A stretch of 54,469 nucleotides of DNA, taken from the NCBI GenBank assembly GCA_019117545.1, contig DWZN01000199.1:1-54469 (forward strand). The letters are read 5' to 3'. The notes under the pieces are model-generated. The model was not told where the DNA came from. It worked only from the letters and a program-made list of their open reading frames with translations, and searched no databases. Positions 34,129 through 43,619 of this stretch are shown here, piece by piece (within the stretch, counting starts at the first letter, position 1; every line of letters starts with the position of its first letter). This stretch comes from Candidatus Brevibacterium intestinavium (GTDB taxonomy: Bacteria; Actinomycetota; Actinomycetes; Actinomycetales; Brevibacteriaceae). The translations under genes and the position numbers were made by a program.

Positions 34129-34269
34129 TTGCGCATCTCAGCTTACGCCCGAACCCCACAACAGACCAAAACGGCCGCCGATGCCGTTCGCCTGGCAGTC
34201 GCACTCCTGGTGACGGGTCTGCTCGGCGGGTACAGTCGGCAGTGAGTCCCCTCGATGAAAGGACGTGTT

Positions 34270-35481
34270 ATGGCTCAGGAATTCGGAACAGTCGTCATCG
34301 GTGCCGGCATCGGTGGTGGCACCGTCGTCGAATCGCTGCGAGACGCCGGTTACGCCGCCTCGATCGCTCTCGTCGGCGCCGATCCGGCTGCCCCCTACTA
34401 CCGCCCGGATCTGTCGAAGAAGGTGATGATCGAGGGCTCGGACCCGACCGATTCCGCTCTGCGCGGCGATGAGTGGTACTCGGCGCATGATGTCAGCACG
34501 TTCTTCGGCACAGCGGTGACTTCCATCGATCGGGCCGCGCAGACGGTGACCCTCGACAACGGCGAGCAGCTCCAGTACGGCCAGGCGATCCTGGCGACCG
34601 GGTCGACCCCGCGCACCCTCGACGTGCCGGGGGCCCAGTTGGCCAACATCCACACTCTCCGGGACGCCGGAGACGCCGTGGCCATCCGCGGACAGTTCGG
34701 CGAGGGCAAGAAGGTCGCCGTCATCGGCGGCGGTTGGGTCGGACTCGAAGTCGCCGCAGCAGCGAAGCTCAACGGCTGCGATGTCACCGTCATCCTCAAC
34801 TCGGATGCGCCTCCGCTGTCGTCCGTGCTCGGTGAGGAGCTCGGACAGCATTTCGAAGACCTCCACCAGAAGAACGGTGTGACCTTCCTCAAAGAGGCGA
34901 ACACCACGTCCTTCACCGGTTCCACCGCCGTCGAAGCCGTCGAGACCAGCGCCGGAAGTGTGCCCGCCGATCTCGTCGTCATCGGCATCGGCGCGGATCC
35001 CACCGTGGACACGGCCGCCTCGGCGGGGCTGAGCACGGACAACGGCGTTGTCGTCGATGAGCACATGCGGACCTCCGACGGAAGCATCCTGGCCATCGGT
35101 GACATCGCGAACGCCCAGAACACTCTGCGCAATGAGCGTCTGCGCATCGAACACTGGGACAACGCCGTCAGACAGGCCGAAGTCGCGGCGTCGACGGTCA
35201 CCGGCGGCTCGAAGGCCTACGACTGGCAGCCGTACTTCTACACCGATCAGTTCGACCTCGGTATGGAATACGTCGGCCACGGCAGCGCCACCGACGAGGT
35301 CGTCATCCGGGGCGATCAGTCCAGCGGCGAATTCATCGTGTTCTGGACGCGAGACGGTCGGGTCACCGCGGCCATGAACGTCAACGTCTGGGAGTACGGT
35401 GACGAGCTCCGTGCCCTCATCGGCAAGGAGGTCTCCGCCGAGCGCCTGCGCGATGAACAGGTTCCCGTCGGCGAACTCTGA
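34270..35481 (+). CDS. FAD/NAD(P)-dependent ferredoxin (rubredoxin) reductase-like protein
   Basis: 403 residues, two Rossmann folds: FAD loop VVIGAGIGGGTVVE at the N-terminus, NAD(P) loop VIGGGWVGLEVAAAA near residue 155, FAD motif ILAIGDIAN near 275, and a C-terminal reductase domain. The pattern is that of reductases that feed electrons to ferredoxins, dioxygenases or cytochromes P450; no partner is adjacent. The active-site CxxC of glutathione-reductase types is absent, as expected. Start chosen for AAAGG upstream of ATG at 34270; TACAGT at 34231 may be the -10. Confidence 0.88.
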   Translation: MAQEFGTVVIGAGIGGGTVVESLRDAGYAASIALVGADPAAPYYRPDLSKKVMIEGSDPTDSALRGDEWYSAHDVSTFFGTAVTSIDRAAQTVTLDNGEQLQYGQAILATGSTPRTLDVPGAQLANIHTLRDAGDAVAIRGQFGEGKKVAVIGGGWVGLEVAAAAKLNGCDVTVILNSDAPPLSSVLGEELGQHFEDLHQKNGVTFLKEANTTSFTGSTAVEAVETSAGSVPADLVVIGIGADPTVDTAASAGLSTDNGVVVDEHMRTSDGSILAIGDIANAQNTLRNERLRIEHWDNAVRQAEVAASTVTGGSKAYDWQPYFYTDQFDLGMEYVGHGSATDEVVIRGDQSSGEFIVFWTRDGRVTAAMNVNVWEYGDELRALIGKEVSAERLRDEQVPVGEL

Positions 35482-35614
35482 TCCGCACGGAAGGACTCGC
35501 GGGGTCGGTGGCTGCGGCCGCCGGCCCCGCGGCGTCTGTGTCGCTGCCCCATCCGGACGGGCCCGAGCAAGGGCGGCTGTGCCGGTCCGCTGCCCATCTG
35601 GCATCCTGAAGGGC

Positions 35615-36337
35615 ATGGATTCGCTCTTCGCCGATGAGGCCTTCGACCGTCGTCCGCGCATCGTCGCTCCGGGCGCGGTGTGGCTGCCGGCGTTCCTGTC
35701 CGATCGGGCCCAGTCCTGGATCATCGCACGCTGCGCCGAATGGCAGTCCGGTCCCGTCCCGCCTCATGCCACCACCATCGCCGGGCATCCGATGAGCGTG
35801 AGAACGATCGGCCTGGGCTGGCATTGGCGACCGGGTCGCTACGACCGTCGAGCCGTCGACGTCAACGGCGCCGCGGTCCTCGCCTTCCCCGACTGGATGA
35901 CCCGCCTGGGTCGCCAGGTCCTGCAGTCCGCGACGGAGGTCGTCGACGGCGCCGACGACCTGCCAGCCGGCACCGCCGCATCCTGGGGGTTCGATCCGAC
36001 CGGCTACCATCCGGATGTGGCTCTTGTGAACCATTACGATGCGCAGTCGAAGATGGGCATGCACCAGGACAAGGACGAATTCGATCCGGCCCCCGTCGTC
36101 TCACTGTCCCTCGGTGATACGTGCCTCTTCCGATTCGGCAACACCGAGCACCGCAATCGCCCCTACGAGGATCTGCGTCTGGCGTCCGGGGACGCCTTCG
36201 TCTTCGGGGGTCCGGCCCGGTTCGCTTTCCACGGTGTGCGCTCGATCCAATCGGGGACCGCACCGGATGCCGGACGGTTGAGCCATCTCGGCGGGGGCAG
36301 GATCAACATCACCATGCGCACCACCGGTCGGGAGTGA
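35615..36337 (+). CDS. alkB: AlkB-type Fe(II)/2-oxoglutarate DNA dealkylase
   Basis: 240 residues, oxidative demethylase for 1-methyladenine and 3-methylcytosine. Iron ligands are His and Asp in MHQDKDEF and the later His in FAFHGVRSI; the 2-oxoglutarate arginines are in RINITMRTT at the C-terminus. The nucleotide-recognition lid precedes NHYDAQSKMG. It starts near GAAGGGC, three bases before ATG, an unusually short spacing. Together with Ada-AlkA and Ogt at 22-24 kb it gives this window all three main alkylation-repair chemistries. Confidence 0.92.
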   Translation: MDSLFADEAFDRRPRIVAPGAVWLPAFLSDRAQSWIIARCAEWQSGPVPPHATTIAGHPMSVRTIGLGWHWRPGRYDRRAVDVNGAAVLAFPDWMTRLGRQVLQSATEVVDGADDLPAGTAASWGFDPTGYHPDVALVNHYDAQSKMGMHQDKDEFDPAPVVSLSLGDTCLFRFGNTEHRNRPYEDLRLASGDAFVFGGPARFAFHGVRSIQSGTAPDAGRLSHLGGGRINITMRTTGRE

Positions 36338-36356
36338 AGGCGCGCGCTGCGGGGCC

Positions 36357-36746
36357 TCAGGTCCGGTCTGTCTCGGGGTCGACGTCGACCGTGCCCTCCG
36401 GCGGCTGAGCGAGACGGTTCGGGGAGGTCTTGCGGTAGACCGGCTGTCCGGAGAGCACGGTGGACCTGGCGAGCGTGTTGCTGGCCACCGAGGAGACGAT
36501 GATCAGGCACATCACGGCCACAACAGCCATGATCAGCGAGCCCCAGCTGAACCCCGAGGAGTGCAGGTCGAAGACATAGGCGGCGGCGACGATGAGCGGC
36601 ATGCCCAATCCGGTCGCCGGGGAGAACACATTGATCCGTGACAGGGAGTCGCGCACGCGGTACATCGCCAGGGCCGACGACAGCAGCAGCAGGGAGCCGG
36701 TGATGCCGAAGATCCCGACGAGGACAGTGGCCAGTATCTCGTTCAT
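36357..36746 (-). CDS. mrpG: Na+/H+ antiporter subunit G (MrpG/MnhG)
   Basis: 129 residues with three membrane helices and a hydrophilic C-terminal tail of about 35 residues. The segments GSLLLLSSALAMYRVRDSLSRIN and ATGLGMPLIVAAA are typical of MnhG. Last gene of the Mrp operon; its ATG overlaps the mrpF stop by one base. It belongs to the multi-subunit complex that exports Na+ in exchange for protons and serves pH and salt tolerance. Confidence 0.95.
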   Translation of the reverse strand: MNEILATVLVGIFGITGSLLLLSSALAMYRVRDSLSRINVFSPATGLGMPLIVAAAYVFDLHSSGFSWGSLIMAVVAVMCLIIVSSVASNTLARSTVLSGQPVYRKTSPNRLAQPPEGTVDVDPETDRT

Positions 36747-37006
36747 CAGCGGTGCCCCCTGGTGAGGATGCGTGAGAGGGCGACGGTCGCGAGGATCCCC
36801 ACCATGGAGGCGAGGAAGACGACGTCGAGGACGATGGACGAGGACACTGCGATGCCGAGCATCGTCACGATGGCCACGGACGAGAAGTAGATCAGGTCCG
36901 AGACCACGGCCCGCGAACCCAGGTCACGGGCGGTGAGCACCCGGACGAGGCCGATGATGATGGCTGCGGCGAGAATGAGCGCGCAGATGCTGACGACGAC
37001 GGTCAT
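36746..37006 (-). CDS. mrpF: Na+/H+ antiporter subunit F (MrpF/MnhF)
   Basis: 86 residues with three membrane helices; RVLTARDLGSRAVVSDLIYF and LDVVFLASMVGILATVALSR are the family pattern, including the conserved Asp between helices 1 and 2. The ATG overlaps the mrpE stop (ATGA). Confidence 0.94.
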   Translation of the reverse strand: MTVVVSICALILAAAIIIGLVRVLTARDLGSRAVVSDLIYFSSVAIVTMLGIAVSSSIVLDVVFLASMVGILATVALSRILTRGHR

Positions 37007-37380
37007 GAGCGTTCTCCTTCGGACTCGGCTCCGCCTCCCGGCTTGCGGCCGCGGGTCATGGCCAGCAGCCGCGACTCCATATCGGTCAGCCCGGCCAGGG
37101 CATCCTCCTCCGAGTCCTCGAACAGCGCGTGGACGAACAGGACGGGCGGCTGCGTCGACGTTCCGGCCGCGATCGCCGCGACGAGCGTGCCGGGAGTGAT
37201 CGTGATCGATGAGGCGAAGAGGGTGACTTCGAGATCCGTGGCGCAGCGCAGCGGCAGCTCGACGATCATCGGTTGGGCGTAGTCGGCCCGGAAGAGTCGG
37301 GACGCGATGGTCCATGATCCGGTGACGATGGCCCACAGGATGAAGCCGACATAGGAGACGCCGTGGATGAGACGCATCAT
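37003..37380 (-). CDS. mrpE: Na+/H+ antiporter subunit E (MrpE/MnhE), short form
   Basis: 125 residues; VELPLRCATDLEVTLFASSITITPGT is the MnhE core. The usual length is about 160; the N-terminal membrane part is shortened and only one clear helix is left. The tail is polar. The ATG overlaps the mrpD stop (ATGATG allows two neighbouring starts, 37380 or 37377). Confidence 0.92.
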   Translation of the reverse strand: MMRLIHGVSYVGFILWAIVTGSWTIASRLFRADYAQPMIVELPLRCATDLEVTLFASSITITPGTLVAAIAAGTSTQPPVLFVHALFEDSEEDALAGLTDMESRLLAMTRGRKPGGGAESEGERS

Positions 37381-38894
37381 GGGGTCATCACCGCCTCGAT
37401 GTAATCGCTGTGGTCGAGCAGGCCCTCGGCGGCGCGATGAGTGATCTCCAGCAGCGGCTCCGGGAAGCAGAAGAGCGCTGCCGACAGCCCGATCATGATC
37501 GTGGCGGGCACGAGCAGACGGGCGGGGATGCGCACGCTGCGCAGGATGGGCTGGGCCGGGGCACGACCGGTCTCGGCCGAATCCGGCCGGTACGTCTGCA
37601 TCGGCGGCCCCCAGAACGTGTTGCGCCAGGTGCGCTGCAGCGCCAGCAGGCTGATGAGCGCACCGACGACGATGGTCGCCGCGAGGACCCAGCCGCGTCC
37701 CCCACCGCTGTCCGTGGCCGCGGTGATGAGTCCGACCTTGCCCCACAGCCCCGAGGTCGGCGGAAGCCCGATGAGCGAGAAGAGGCCGAGGATCATCAGC
37801 ACCGTCGCCCACCGCTCACGTGAGGCCAGTCCGGACAGTTTCTTGAACGAACCGGTGCCGTAGGTCTGTTCGACCGCACCCATGATGAGCAGCAGACCCG
37901 ACATCGTGATCATGTGATGGACCATGTAGAAGGCTCCGGCACTGAGCGCGGCCGAACTCAGCAGAGTGACGCCGAGCAGAATGTGCCCGACGCCCGCTGT
38001 CATCTGGAACCCGAGCACATTGCGCACCCGCACCTGTCCGAACCCGGAGATCGCGCCGATGAAGATGCTGACCACGGCCACGACGAGGAGGACGTTCACC
38101 CACGGTGCGGGCTCGCCGTAGACGGTGGTGTAGATGCGATAGATCGCATACAGCCCGACCTTCGAGTGCAGTCCCGAGAACAGCGACATCATCCCCGCCG
38201 AGGTGTTCGGATAGCTGCGCACGAGCCACCCGTGGAACGGCGCCCCACCGGCCTTGATGAACAGTGACAGCAGCACCACTCCGAGCGCGATGCCCGCCTG
38301 CCCCGTGGGCCTTCCCTGGTCGGCGAGGACGGCGAGGTTGACCGTGCCGGTGGACCCGTAGACGAAGCCGACGCCGATGAGCAGCATCGTCGAGGTCAGC
38401 AGGTTGACCATGACGTAGAGTCGACCGATGCCCAGCCGCCGCCAGGTGCCGGTGACGGCGATGAGGGCGTAGGCCGGCAGCATCATCACTTCAACGAACA
38501 CGAAGAAGTTGAACAGGTCCCCCGTCAGCAGGGCACCGTAGACGCCGGTGAGCATCATCAGGATCAGCGCCGGGACGAACCGGTACTGGTCCTCCCCGGT
38601 GGCGATGAGGAACAGACAGCTGATGAGCGCCACCAGTGAGGTCAGCACCAGCATGAGTGCGGTGAACGTGTCCGAGACGAACACGATCGCCAGTCCCGGC
38701 ACGTAGTCGCCGACCGAATGCGCGATCACCGGGGTGCTCTCGTGGATGAGGAGCAGTCCGATGCCTGCACCGCCTGCGAAGATCGGCGCGGCCAGCAGCA
38801 GGAACCGGTCGAAGGTGCGTGAGGTGATGAGCACACTCAGGGCCGAGGACAGAAGCGGCACACCGATGAGCAGGAGGAGAAGGGCCGAGTTCAT
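37377..38894 (-). CDS. mrpD: Na+/H+ antiporter subunit D (MrpD/MnhD)
   Basis: 505 residues, about 14 helices, homologous to proton-pumping subunits of complex I. The conserved Glu in FFVFVEVMMLPAYALI (helix 5) and the Lys in SLFIKAGGAPFHGWL (helix 7) are both present, as needed for proton transfer. Overlaps mrpC and mrpE by four bases each. Confidence 0.96.
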   Translation of the reverse strand: MNSALLLLLIGVPLLSSALSVLITSRTFDRFLLLAAPIFAGGAGIGLLLIHESTPVIAHSVGDYVPGLAIVFVSDTFTALMLVLTSLVALISCLFLIATGEDQYRFVPALILMMLTGVYGALLTGDLFNFFVFVEVMMLPAYALIAVTGTWRRLGIGRLYVMVNLLTSTMLLIGVGFVYGSTGTVNLAVLADQGRPTGQAGIALGVVLLSLFIKAGGAPFHGWLVRSYPNTSAGMMSLFSGLHSKVGLYAIYRIYTTVYGEPAPWVNVLLVVAVVSIFIGAISGFGQVRVRNVLGFQMTAGVGHILLGVTLLSSAALSAGAFYMVHHMITMSGLLLIMGAVEQTYGTGSFKKLSGLASRERWATVLMILGLFSLIGLPPTSGLWGKVGLITAATDSGGGRGWVLAATIVVGALISLLALQRTWRNTFWGPPMQTYRPDSAETGRAPAQPILRSVRIPARLLVPATIMIGLSAALFCFPEPLLEITHRAAEGLLDHSDYIEAVMTP

Positions 38895-39223
38895 GAGTCG
38901 CGCTCCTCCCCCGTCTCGGGATTGCGTTTCTGGTCGTCGTCATGGCCGAGCACGGCCAGGGCGAGCATGAAGATGGTCACGGCCAGAGTGATCACGATGG
39001 CGGTGAGGACGAACGCCTGCGGCAGCGGGTCGGCGGCTTCGGACAGATCGCCGCGACCGGCCAGGGGTTCGCCCCTCCAGGCTCCGACTCCGGCCGAGAG
39101 CAGGATGAAGTTCGCGGCGTGCGAGATGAGGGTGAGTCCGAAGACGCCCCTGACCATCGAGCGCTGCATCATGAGATAGACGCCGCCGGCGGTGAGCACG
39201 CCGATCGTCAGTGCCAGGATCAT
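38891..39223 (-). CDS. mrpC: Na+/H+ antiporter subunit C (MrpC/MnhC)
   Basis: 110 residues with three helices, NuoK-like. GVFGLTLISHAANFILLSAG and DPLPQAFVLTAIVITLAVT (the Asp-Pro-x-Pro-Gln-Ala motif) are diagnostic. Overlaps mrpA and mrpD by four bases each. Confidence 0.95.
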   Translation of the reverse strand: MILALTIGVLTAGGVYLMMQRSMVRGVFGLTLISHAANFILLSAGVGAWRGEPLAGRGDLSEAADPLPQAFVLTAIVITLAVTIFMLALAVLGHDDDQKRNPETGEERDS

Positions 39224-42200
39224 GGCGCCTCCTGCCCTTCGACGAGTGGGTCCTCATGCCGTTCGACCGGCGGATCACCGCGCAGGATATGCGTCGAGGA
39301 GGCACGGACCTTCTCCTCCGTCGAGGCCCGGTCGGCCCGCCGGCTGCGCTCCGGTCGCTCCCCGCGGATGGCTTCCATCGGACCGCTGAGCTCTCCGTAG
39401 AGCAGCTCATCGGCCCGTTCGCGTGTGCGTTCGACATCGCGGCGGATGATGCCGTTGGTCAGCACATCGTCACCGGCCGGGGTCGCGGCCGAGTCCGAGA
39501 CGCCGAGGATGTTGAACGACAGCAGCATCAGCCCGAGCACCGCGAGATAGACGCCGAGGTCGAACAGCATCGACGTCGTCCAGTGCTGACCGGCGAATTC
39601 GGTGTGCATGGGTTTGAGGAACGACCCGGCGAAGACGAGTCCGATGATCCCGGTCACCACGGCGGTGCCGACGCCGGATCCGATGAGGTACAGCGGTGCC
39701 CGCGGCGGGCCGATCGCACGATCCCTCGCCGTGGACAGGTAGGCCAGTCCGATGACGGCCGAACCGACGAGAGCGGCGATGAATCCGCCGCCGGGCGAGT
39801 TGTGTCCGCGCCAGAAGATCACCAGGGACGACAGGGCCAGCAGCGGGCCGAGGACCTTGATCGTCAGCTGCAGCGGGATGACGTTCGGCCATGCCTCGTG
39901 GACGGCGCGGTACGCCGTGGTGCCCTTCGGTCGGATCGACACCCACGGCGGGCGCGGCGGTTCGGGAATGTTCTCTGCCGGCGGGTCGATGAACTTGTCC
40001 TTGACCGTCGACATCACGGCCACGATGGCGATGCCGGCCATACCGAGCACGGTCAGCTCGCCCAGGGTGTCGAGGGCACGGAATTCGACGAGGATCGTGT
40101 TGACGATGTTGTCGCCTCCGCTGATGCCCGGCGCCCGGTCGAGGTAGTAGGTGCCCAGATCGGAGCGTTCCCGGCGCCCGTTGAGAACGAGGGTCAGGGC
40201 GGTCACCGAGGCGCCGACGATGATCGCGAAGATCAGACGCGGGCTCTGCTGGCGCTTCGGATAGCGCCAGAACGAACGCGGCAGCTTCTGCAGCACGAGC
40301 ATGATGACGATGATCGTCATCGCCTCGACGAGCAGCTGGGTGAGGGTGACGTCGGGGGCGCCGAGGGCCAGGATCTGCACCGTGGCGAGGATCCCCACGG
40401 CTGAGAGCGCGACGACGGTGGTCAGCCGCGAATGCGAAGTGCACACGACGAGCACGGCGACGGTGATGAGCACGAGGAGGATGACGTCGACGGGACGGCT
40501 CAGCCCCTCCTGCAGGCCCGGCAGCTCGGCGTAGACGATCGGAATCGCACCGATGGCCAACAGACTCAGCCCGCCGAGGGACATCGCGAGATAGGGTCCG
40601 GAGTTCATCGGTCTGACGAAGGCCGAGAGTCCGTGCCCGGCCCGGCGCAGTCCCGCGTTGAGCGCATCGATGACGTCTGCGCCGTCGAAGGGCAGTGTGG
40701 CGCGGTGGAAGAAGACGAAGACCCGTGACCGTTTGAGGATGATGAGCACACCGAGACCGATGATGAACGCCGAGGCGATCAGTTCGACGTTGACCCCGTG
40801 CCACAGCTCCAGGTGCACGGACCCGGTCGCCGACGGCAGGGCCGCACGGACCACCTGGTCGAGCGGATTGTCGAAGGCGAAGAGGACGAAGCTCAGCGGC
40901 AGCGAGGCCAGGATCGGCACCGCAGCGGCGATGAGCATGACCGACGATCCGTGGTCGAGGCGGCCCGGTTCGGGCTCCTTGCCGTCGATGAAGCTGCCCC
41001 ACACCGTCTTCGCGCAGTAGGCGAAGGTGAGAACGGAGGCACCGGCGGCGACGAGGAGGGCGACCCACCCGGTCCAGTCCCCGCCGGGGGCCTCGCCGAG
41101 GGCGGTGAACAGGAACTCCTTCGATACGAACCCCAGCAGCGGGGGGATGCCCGCCATCGACGCGCAGCCGATGATCATCACTGCGAACGCGGCAGGGGCG
41201 GTGCGCATGAGTTTCGGGATCCGGGCCAGATCGCGGGTTCCGGCCAGGTGGTCGACGACGCCGACCATCATGAACAGTCCGGATTTGAACAGAGCGTGGG
41301 CGATCACGTGCAGGGTGGCCGCGGCGATCGCCGCCTCCGTGCCGACGCCGATGACGGCGGTGATGAGCCCGAGCTGAGAGACCGTCGAATAGGCCATGAG
41401 CTTCTTCACGTCGTGCTGGTTGAGCGCGAACCAACCGCCGAGGCACGCGGTGACCAGTCCCGCGACGATGAGCAGACCGTTCCAGGCCGGGGTCGAGTGG
41501 AAGGCCGGTGAGAACCGCAGCATGAGGAAGATTCCGGCTTTGACCACTGCGGCGGCGTGCAGATAGGCCGAGACCGGGGTGGCCGCGGCCATGGCATCGG
41601 GCAGCCACGGGTGGAACGGGAACTGCGCGGATTTGGTCATGGCCGCGATCGCGACGAGGACGGCGACCAGACTCGTCACCTCGGGCTGGCCGGTCCACAC
41701 CGGGGAGCCGATCGCCTCGTTGACGTTCGTCGTCCCGGTCACGGCGATGATGACACCGGTGGCCACCAGCAGGCTGAGTCCGCCGATGAAGGTGAAGAAC
41801 ATCGTCCGCAGGGCCGGGGCCTGGCCGGGCGAACCGGATCGGGCGATGAGGAAGAACGACGCGAGTGAGGTCAGCTCCCAGCACACGAACAGCACGAGCA
41901 GGTCGTTGCTGAGCACGAGGGCGACCATGGAGAAGGTGAAGATCACCATCAGCCAGTAGAAGCTCGTGTTGCGCCCGTGGGGCAGGTACTCCGTGGAGAA
42001 CACGAACACGACCGCGCCGATGATCAGGGCGATGTAGGTGAAGACGACGCCGATGCCGTCGGCGCGAAGGGCGAGGTCGACGCCGAGGCTGGGGATCCAC
42101 GGATAGGTCACCTCGGGGGTGTTCCCGGCCATCACCTCGGCGGCGGTCGGGGTGAACAGCCCGGCCACGGCCAGGTACGCCACCGCCAACGGCCATCCGC

Positions 42201-42276
42201 TCGCTCGTCCCGCAACGCGGGTGAGGAAGGGAGTGAGCACGACCAGTCCGGCAAGTGCGATAATCGTTAGGATCAT
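39220..42276 (-). CDS. mrpA: Na+/H+ antiporter fused subunits A and B (MrpA-MrpB)
   Basis: 1018 residues. Residues 1 to about 760 are the NuoL-like MrpA with the proton path (FVCWELTSLASFFLI in helix 5, KSAQFPFHPWLPDAM further on) and the MrpA C-terminal domain. Residues about 800-960 are an MrpB domain (LLALSSLVIFWRGHNSPGGGFIAALVGSA). A hydrophilic Arg/Glu-rich tail follows. A separate mrpB is absent, so the fusion completes the set A/B, C, D, E, F, G. First gene of the operon; GAGGTCC precedes the ATG. Confidence 0.96.
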   Translation of the reverse strand: MILTIIALAGLVVLTPFLTRVAGRASGWPLAVAYLAVAGLFTPTAAEVMAGNTPEVTYPWIPSLGVDLALRADGIGVVFTYIALIIGAVVFVFSTEYLPHGRNTSFYWLMVIFTFSMVALVLSNDLLVLFVCWELTSLASFFLIARSGSPGQAPALRTMFFTFIGGLSLLVATGVIIAVTGTTNVNEAIGSPVWTGQPEVTSLVAVLVAIAAMTKSAQFPFHPWLPDAMAAATPVSAYLHAAAVVKAGIFLMLRFSPAFHSTPAWNGLLIVAGLVTACLGGWFALNQHDVKKLMAYSTVSQLGLITAVIGVGTEAAIAAATLHVIAHALFKSGLFMMVGVVDHLAGTRDLARIPKLMRTAPAAFAVMIIGCASMAGIPPLLGFVSKEFLFTALGEAPGGDWTGWVALLVAAGASVLTFAYCAKTVWGSFIDGKEPEPGRLDHGSSVMLIAAAVPILASLPLSFVLFAFDNPLDQVVRAALPSATGSVHLELWHGVNVELIASAFIIGLGVLIILKRSRVFVFFHRATLPFDGADVIDALNAGLRRAGHGLSAFVRPMNSGPYLAMSLGGLSLLAIGAIPIVYAELPGLQEGLSRPVDVILLVLITVAVLVVCTSHSRLTTVVALSAVGILATVQILALGAPDVTLTQLLVEAMTIIVIMLVLQKLPRSFWRYPKRQQSPRLIFAIIVGASVTALTLVLNGRRERSDLGTYYLDRAPGISGGDNIVNTILVEFRALDTLGELTVLGMAGIAIVAVMSTVKDKFIDPPAENIPEPPRPPWVSIRPKGTTAYRAVHEAWPNVIPLQLTIKVLGPLLALSSLVIFWRGHNSPGGGFIAALVGSAVIGLAYLSTARDRAIGPPRAPLYLIGSGVGTAVVTGIIGLVFAGSFLKPMHTEFAGQHWTTSMLFDLGVYLAVLGLMLLSFNILGVSDSAATPAGDDVLTNGIIRRDVERTRERADELLYGELSGPMEAIRGERPERSRRADRASTEEKVRASSTHILRGDPPVERHEDPLVEGQEAP

Positions 42277-42398
42277 GACCGGACCTCAGCGGCCGTGGGC
42301 ACAGGTGACGGTTCCTTCACTCACTGATCCTTTATCGAGATGTGCGCAGATCGACAGACACAGACTTTCGAAGAATCAGACTATCGACTCGGAGTTCC

Positions 42399-43538
42399 AT
42401 GAGCAAAAGCACATTGAGGCCCCGGCCGGCACGGACGCTGTCGGTCTTCTTCGACGCGCGATTCACCCGCACGAAGCACCATGACGGCATCTCCCGCTAC
42501 GGCTCGTGCCTGCTGGCCGCACTGCTCACGGCGGTCGAGGGCACGGAGATCGACGTCACCGCGATCATCAGCGACGAGGCCCAGCTGGATCTGCTGCCCG
42601 AGTGCCGGTGGGTCAAGCTCAACGATCCCACCTCGCCTGCCGAGGTGGCCATCGCCGCCAAACTCAATGCCCTGGGCGCCGATGTCGTGTTCTCGACGAT
42701 GCAGACGATGGGATCGGCGGGGCGGCGCTACGGCCTCATCCTCACCATCCACGACCTCATCTACTACTCGCATCCGCAGCCGCCGGGCGACCTGCCGCTG
42801 CCCATCCGCCTGCTCTGGCGGGCCTACCACCTGAGCTATCTGCCCCAGCGGCTGCTGCTCAACCGGGCCGATGCGGTGGCAGCGGTGTCGGAGACGACGA
42901 GGGATCTCATCGTCTCGCACCGACTCACCACCAGGCCGGTGCACGTGGTCTCGAACGCCGCCGAGGTCACCGCCTCGGCGACGCGCACCGTGAATCGTCA
43001 CGAGGCGAAGACGCTCATCTACATGGGAGCGTTCCTGCCGTACAAGAACGTCGAGTCCCTCATCCGGGCCCTTGAGCACCTGCCGGGGTGGACGCTGCAC
43101 ATCGCCAGTCGGATCGATGGCCGACGGGAGGCGCAGCTGCGGGCCCTGATCCCCGACCGGGCCACGGTCGTGTTCCATCGCGGGATCAGCGACGCGGACT
43201 ATGCGCAGCTGCTGGACGAGGCCACGGCTCTGGTCACGGCTTCGAAGGAGGAGGGCTTCGGTCTGCCGGTGATCGAGGCCATGGCGCAGGGAGTGCCAGT
43301 GGCCGTGTCGGACATTCCGATCTTCAGGGAGATCGCGGCCGAGGCGGCGATGTACTTCGATCCCGATGATCCGCAATCGATCGCCGAGGCGATCACCGCG
43401 CTCACCGACGAGACGATCTGGGCACGGCAGTCCGCGGCCGGGCGGACGCAGTCACAGGTCTTCGACTGGTCCCGATCGGCACAGGCGCTCATCGATCTGA
43501 TTCGCACCGTCGATGAGCGCCGAGGCTCCGGCACCTGA
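42399..43538 (+). CDS. GT4-family glycosyltransferase
   Basis: 379 residues, GT-B fold. The C-terminal half has the retaining GT4 signature EEGFGLPVIEAMAQGVPVA (Glu-x7-Glu, near 290) and IYMGAFLPYKNVESLIRA at the start of the donor domain. The N-terminal half resembles mannosyl/rhamnosyl transferases (ILTIHDLIYY). No signal peptide. GGAG stands five bases before ATG. The product is probably a cell-wall or extracellular polysaccharide or a glycolipid; donor and acceptor cannot be told. Single gene, divergent from the Mrp operon. Confidence 0.88.
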   Translation: MSKSTLRPRPARTLSVFFDARFTRTKHHDGISRYGSCLLAALLTAVEGTEIDVTAIISDEAQLDLLPECRWVKLNDPTSPAEVAIAAKLNALGADVVFSTMQTMGSAGRRYGLILTIHDLIYYSHPQPPGDLPLPIRLLWRAYHLSYLPQRLLLNRADAVAAVSETTRDLIVSHRLTTRPVHVVSNAAEVTASATRTVNRHEAKTLIYMGAFLPYKNVESLIRALEHLPGWTLHIASRIDGRREAQLRALIPDRATVVFHRGISDADYAQLLDEATALVTASKEEGFGLPVIEAMAQGVPVAVSDIPIFREIAAEAAMYFDPDDPQSIAEAITALTDETIWARQSAAGRTQSQVFDWSRSAQALIDLIRTVDERRGSGT

Positions 43539-43619
43539 AGCCTCGTCGGCGCCCGAGCCGGGCCGGGGCTTTGCCCGCGGTCGGGATCGCGGCATCGGAA
43601 CCGCAGCCCGCCGATGCTC

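Noticed and set aside
39470..42196. 908-residue open frame inside the mrpA gene, same strand but another frame
   Set aside because: It lies wholly inside mrpA, is Arg/His/Pro-rich like other GC-driven shadow frames, and has no domain or start signal.
43500..43619. Imperfect GC-rich hairpin around the stop of the glycosyltransferase gene
   Set aside because: The stem has a three-base bulge and overlaps the coding end; it may be incidental to the high G+C content.
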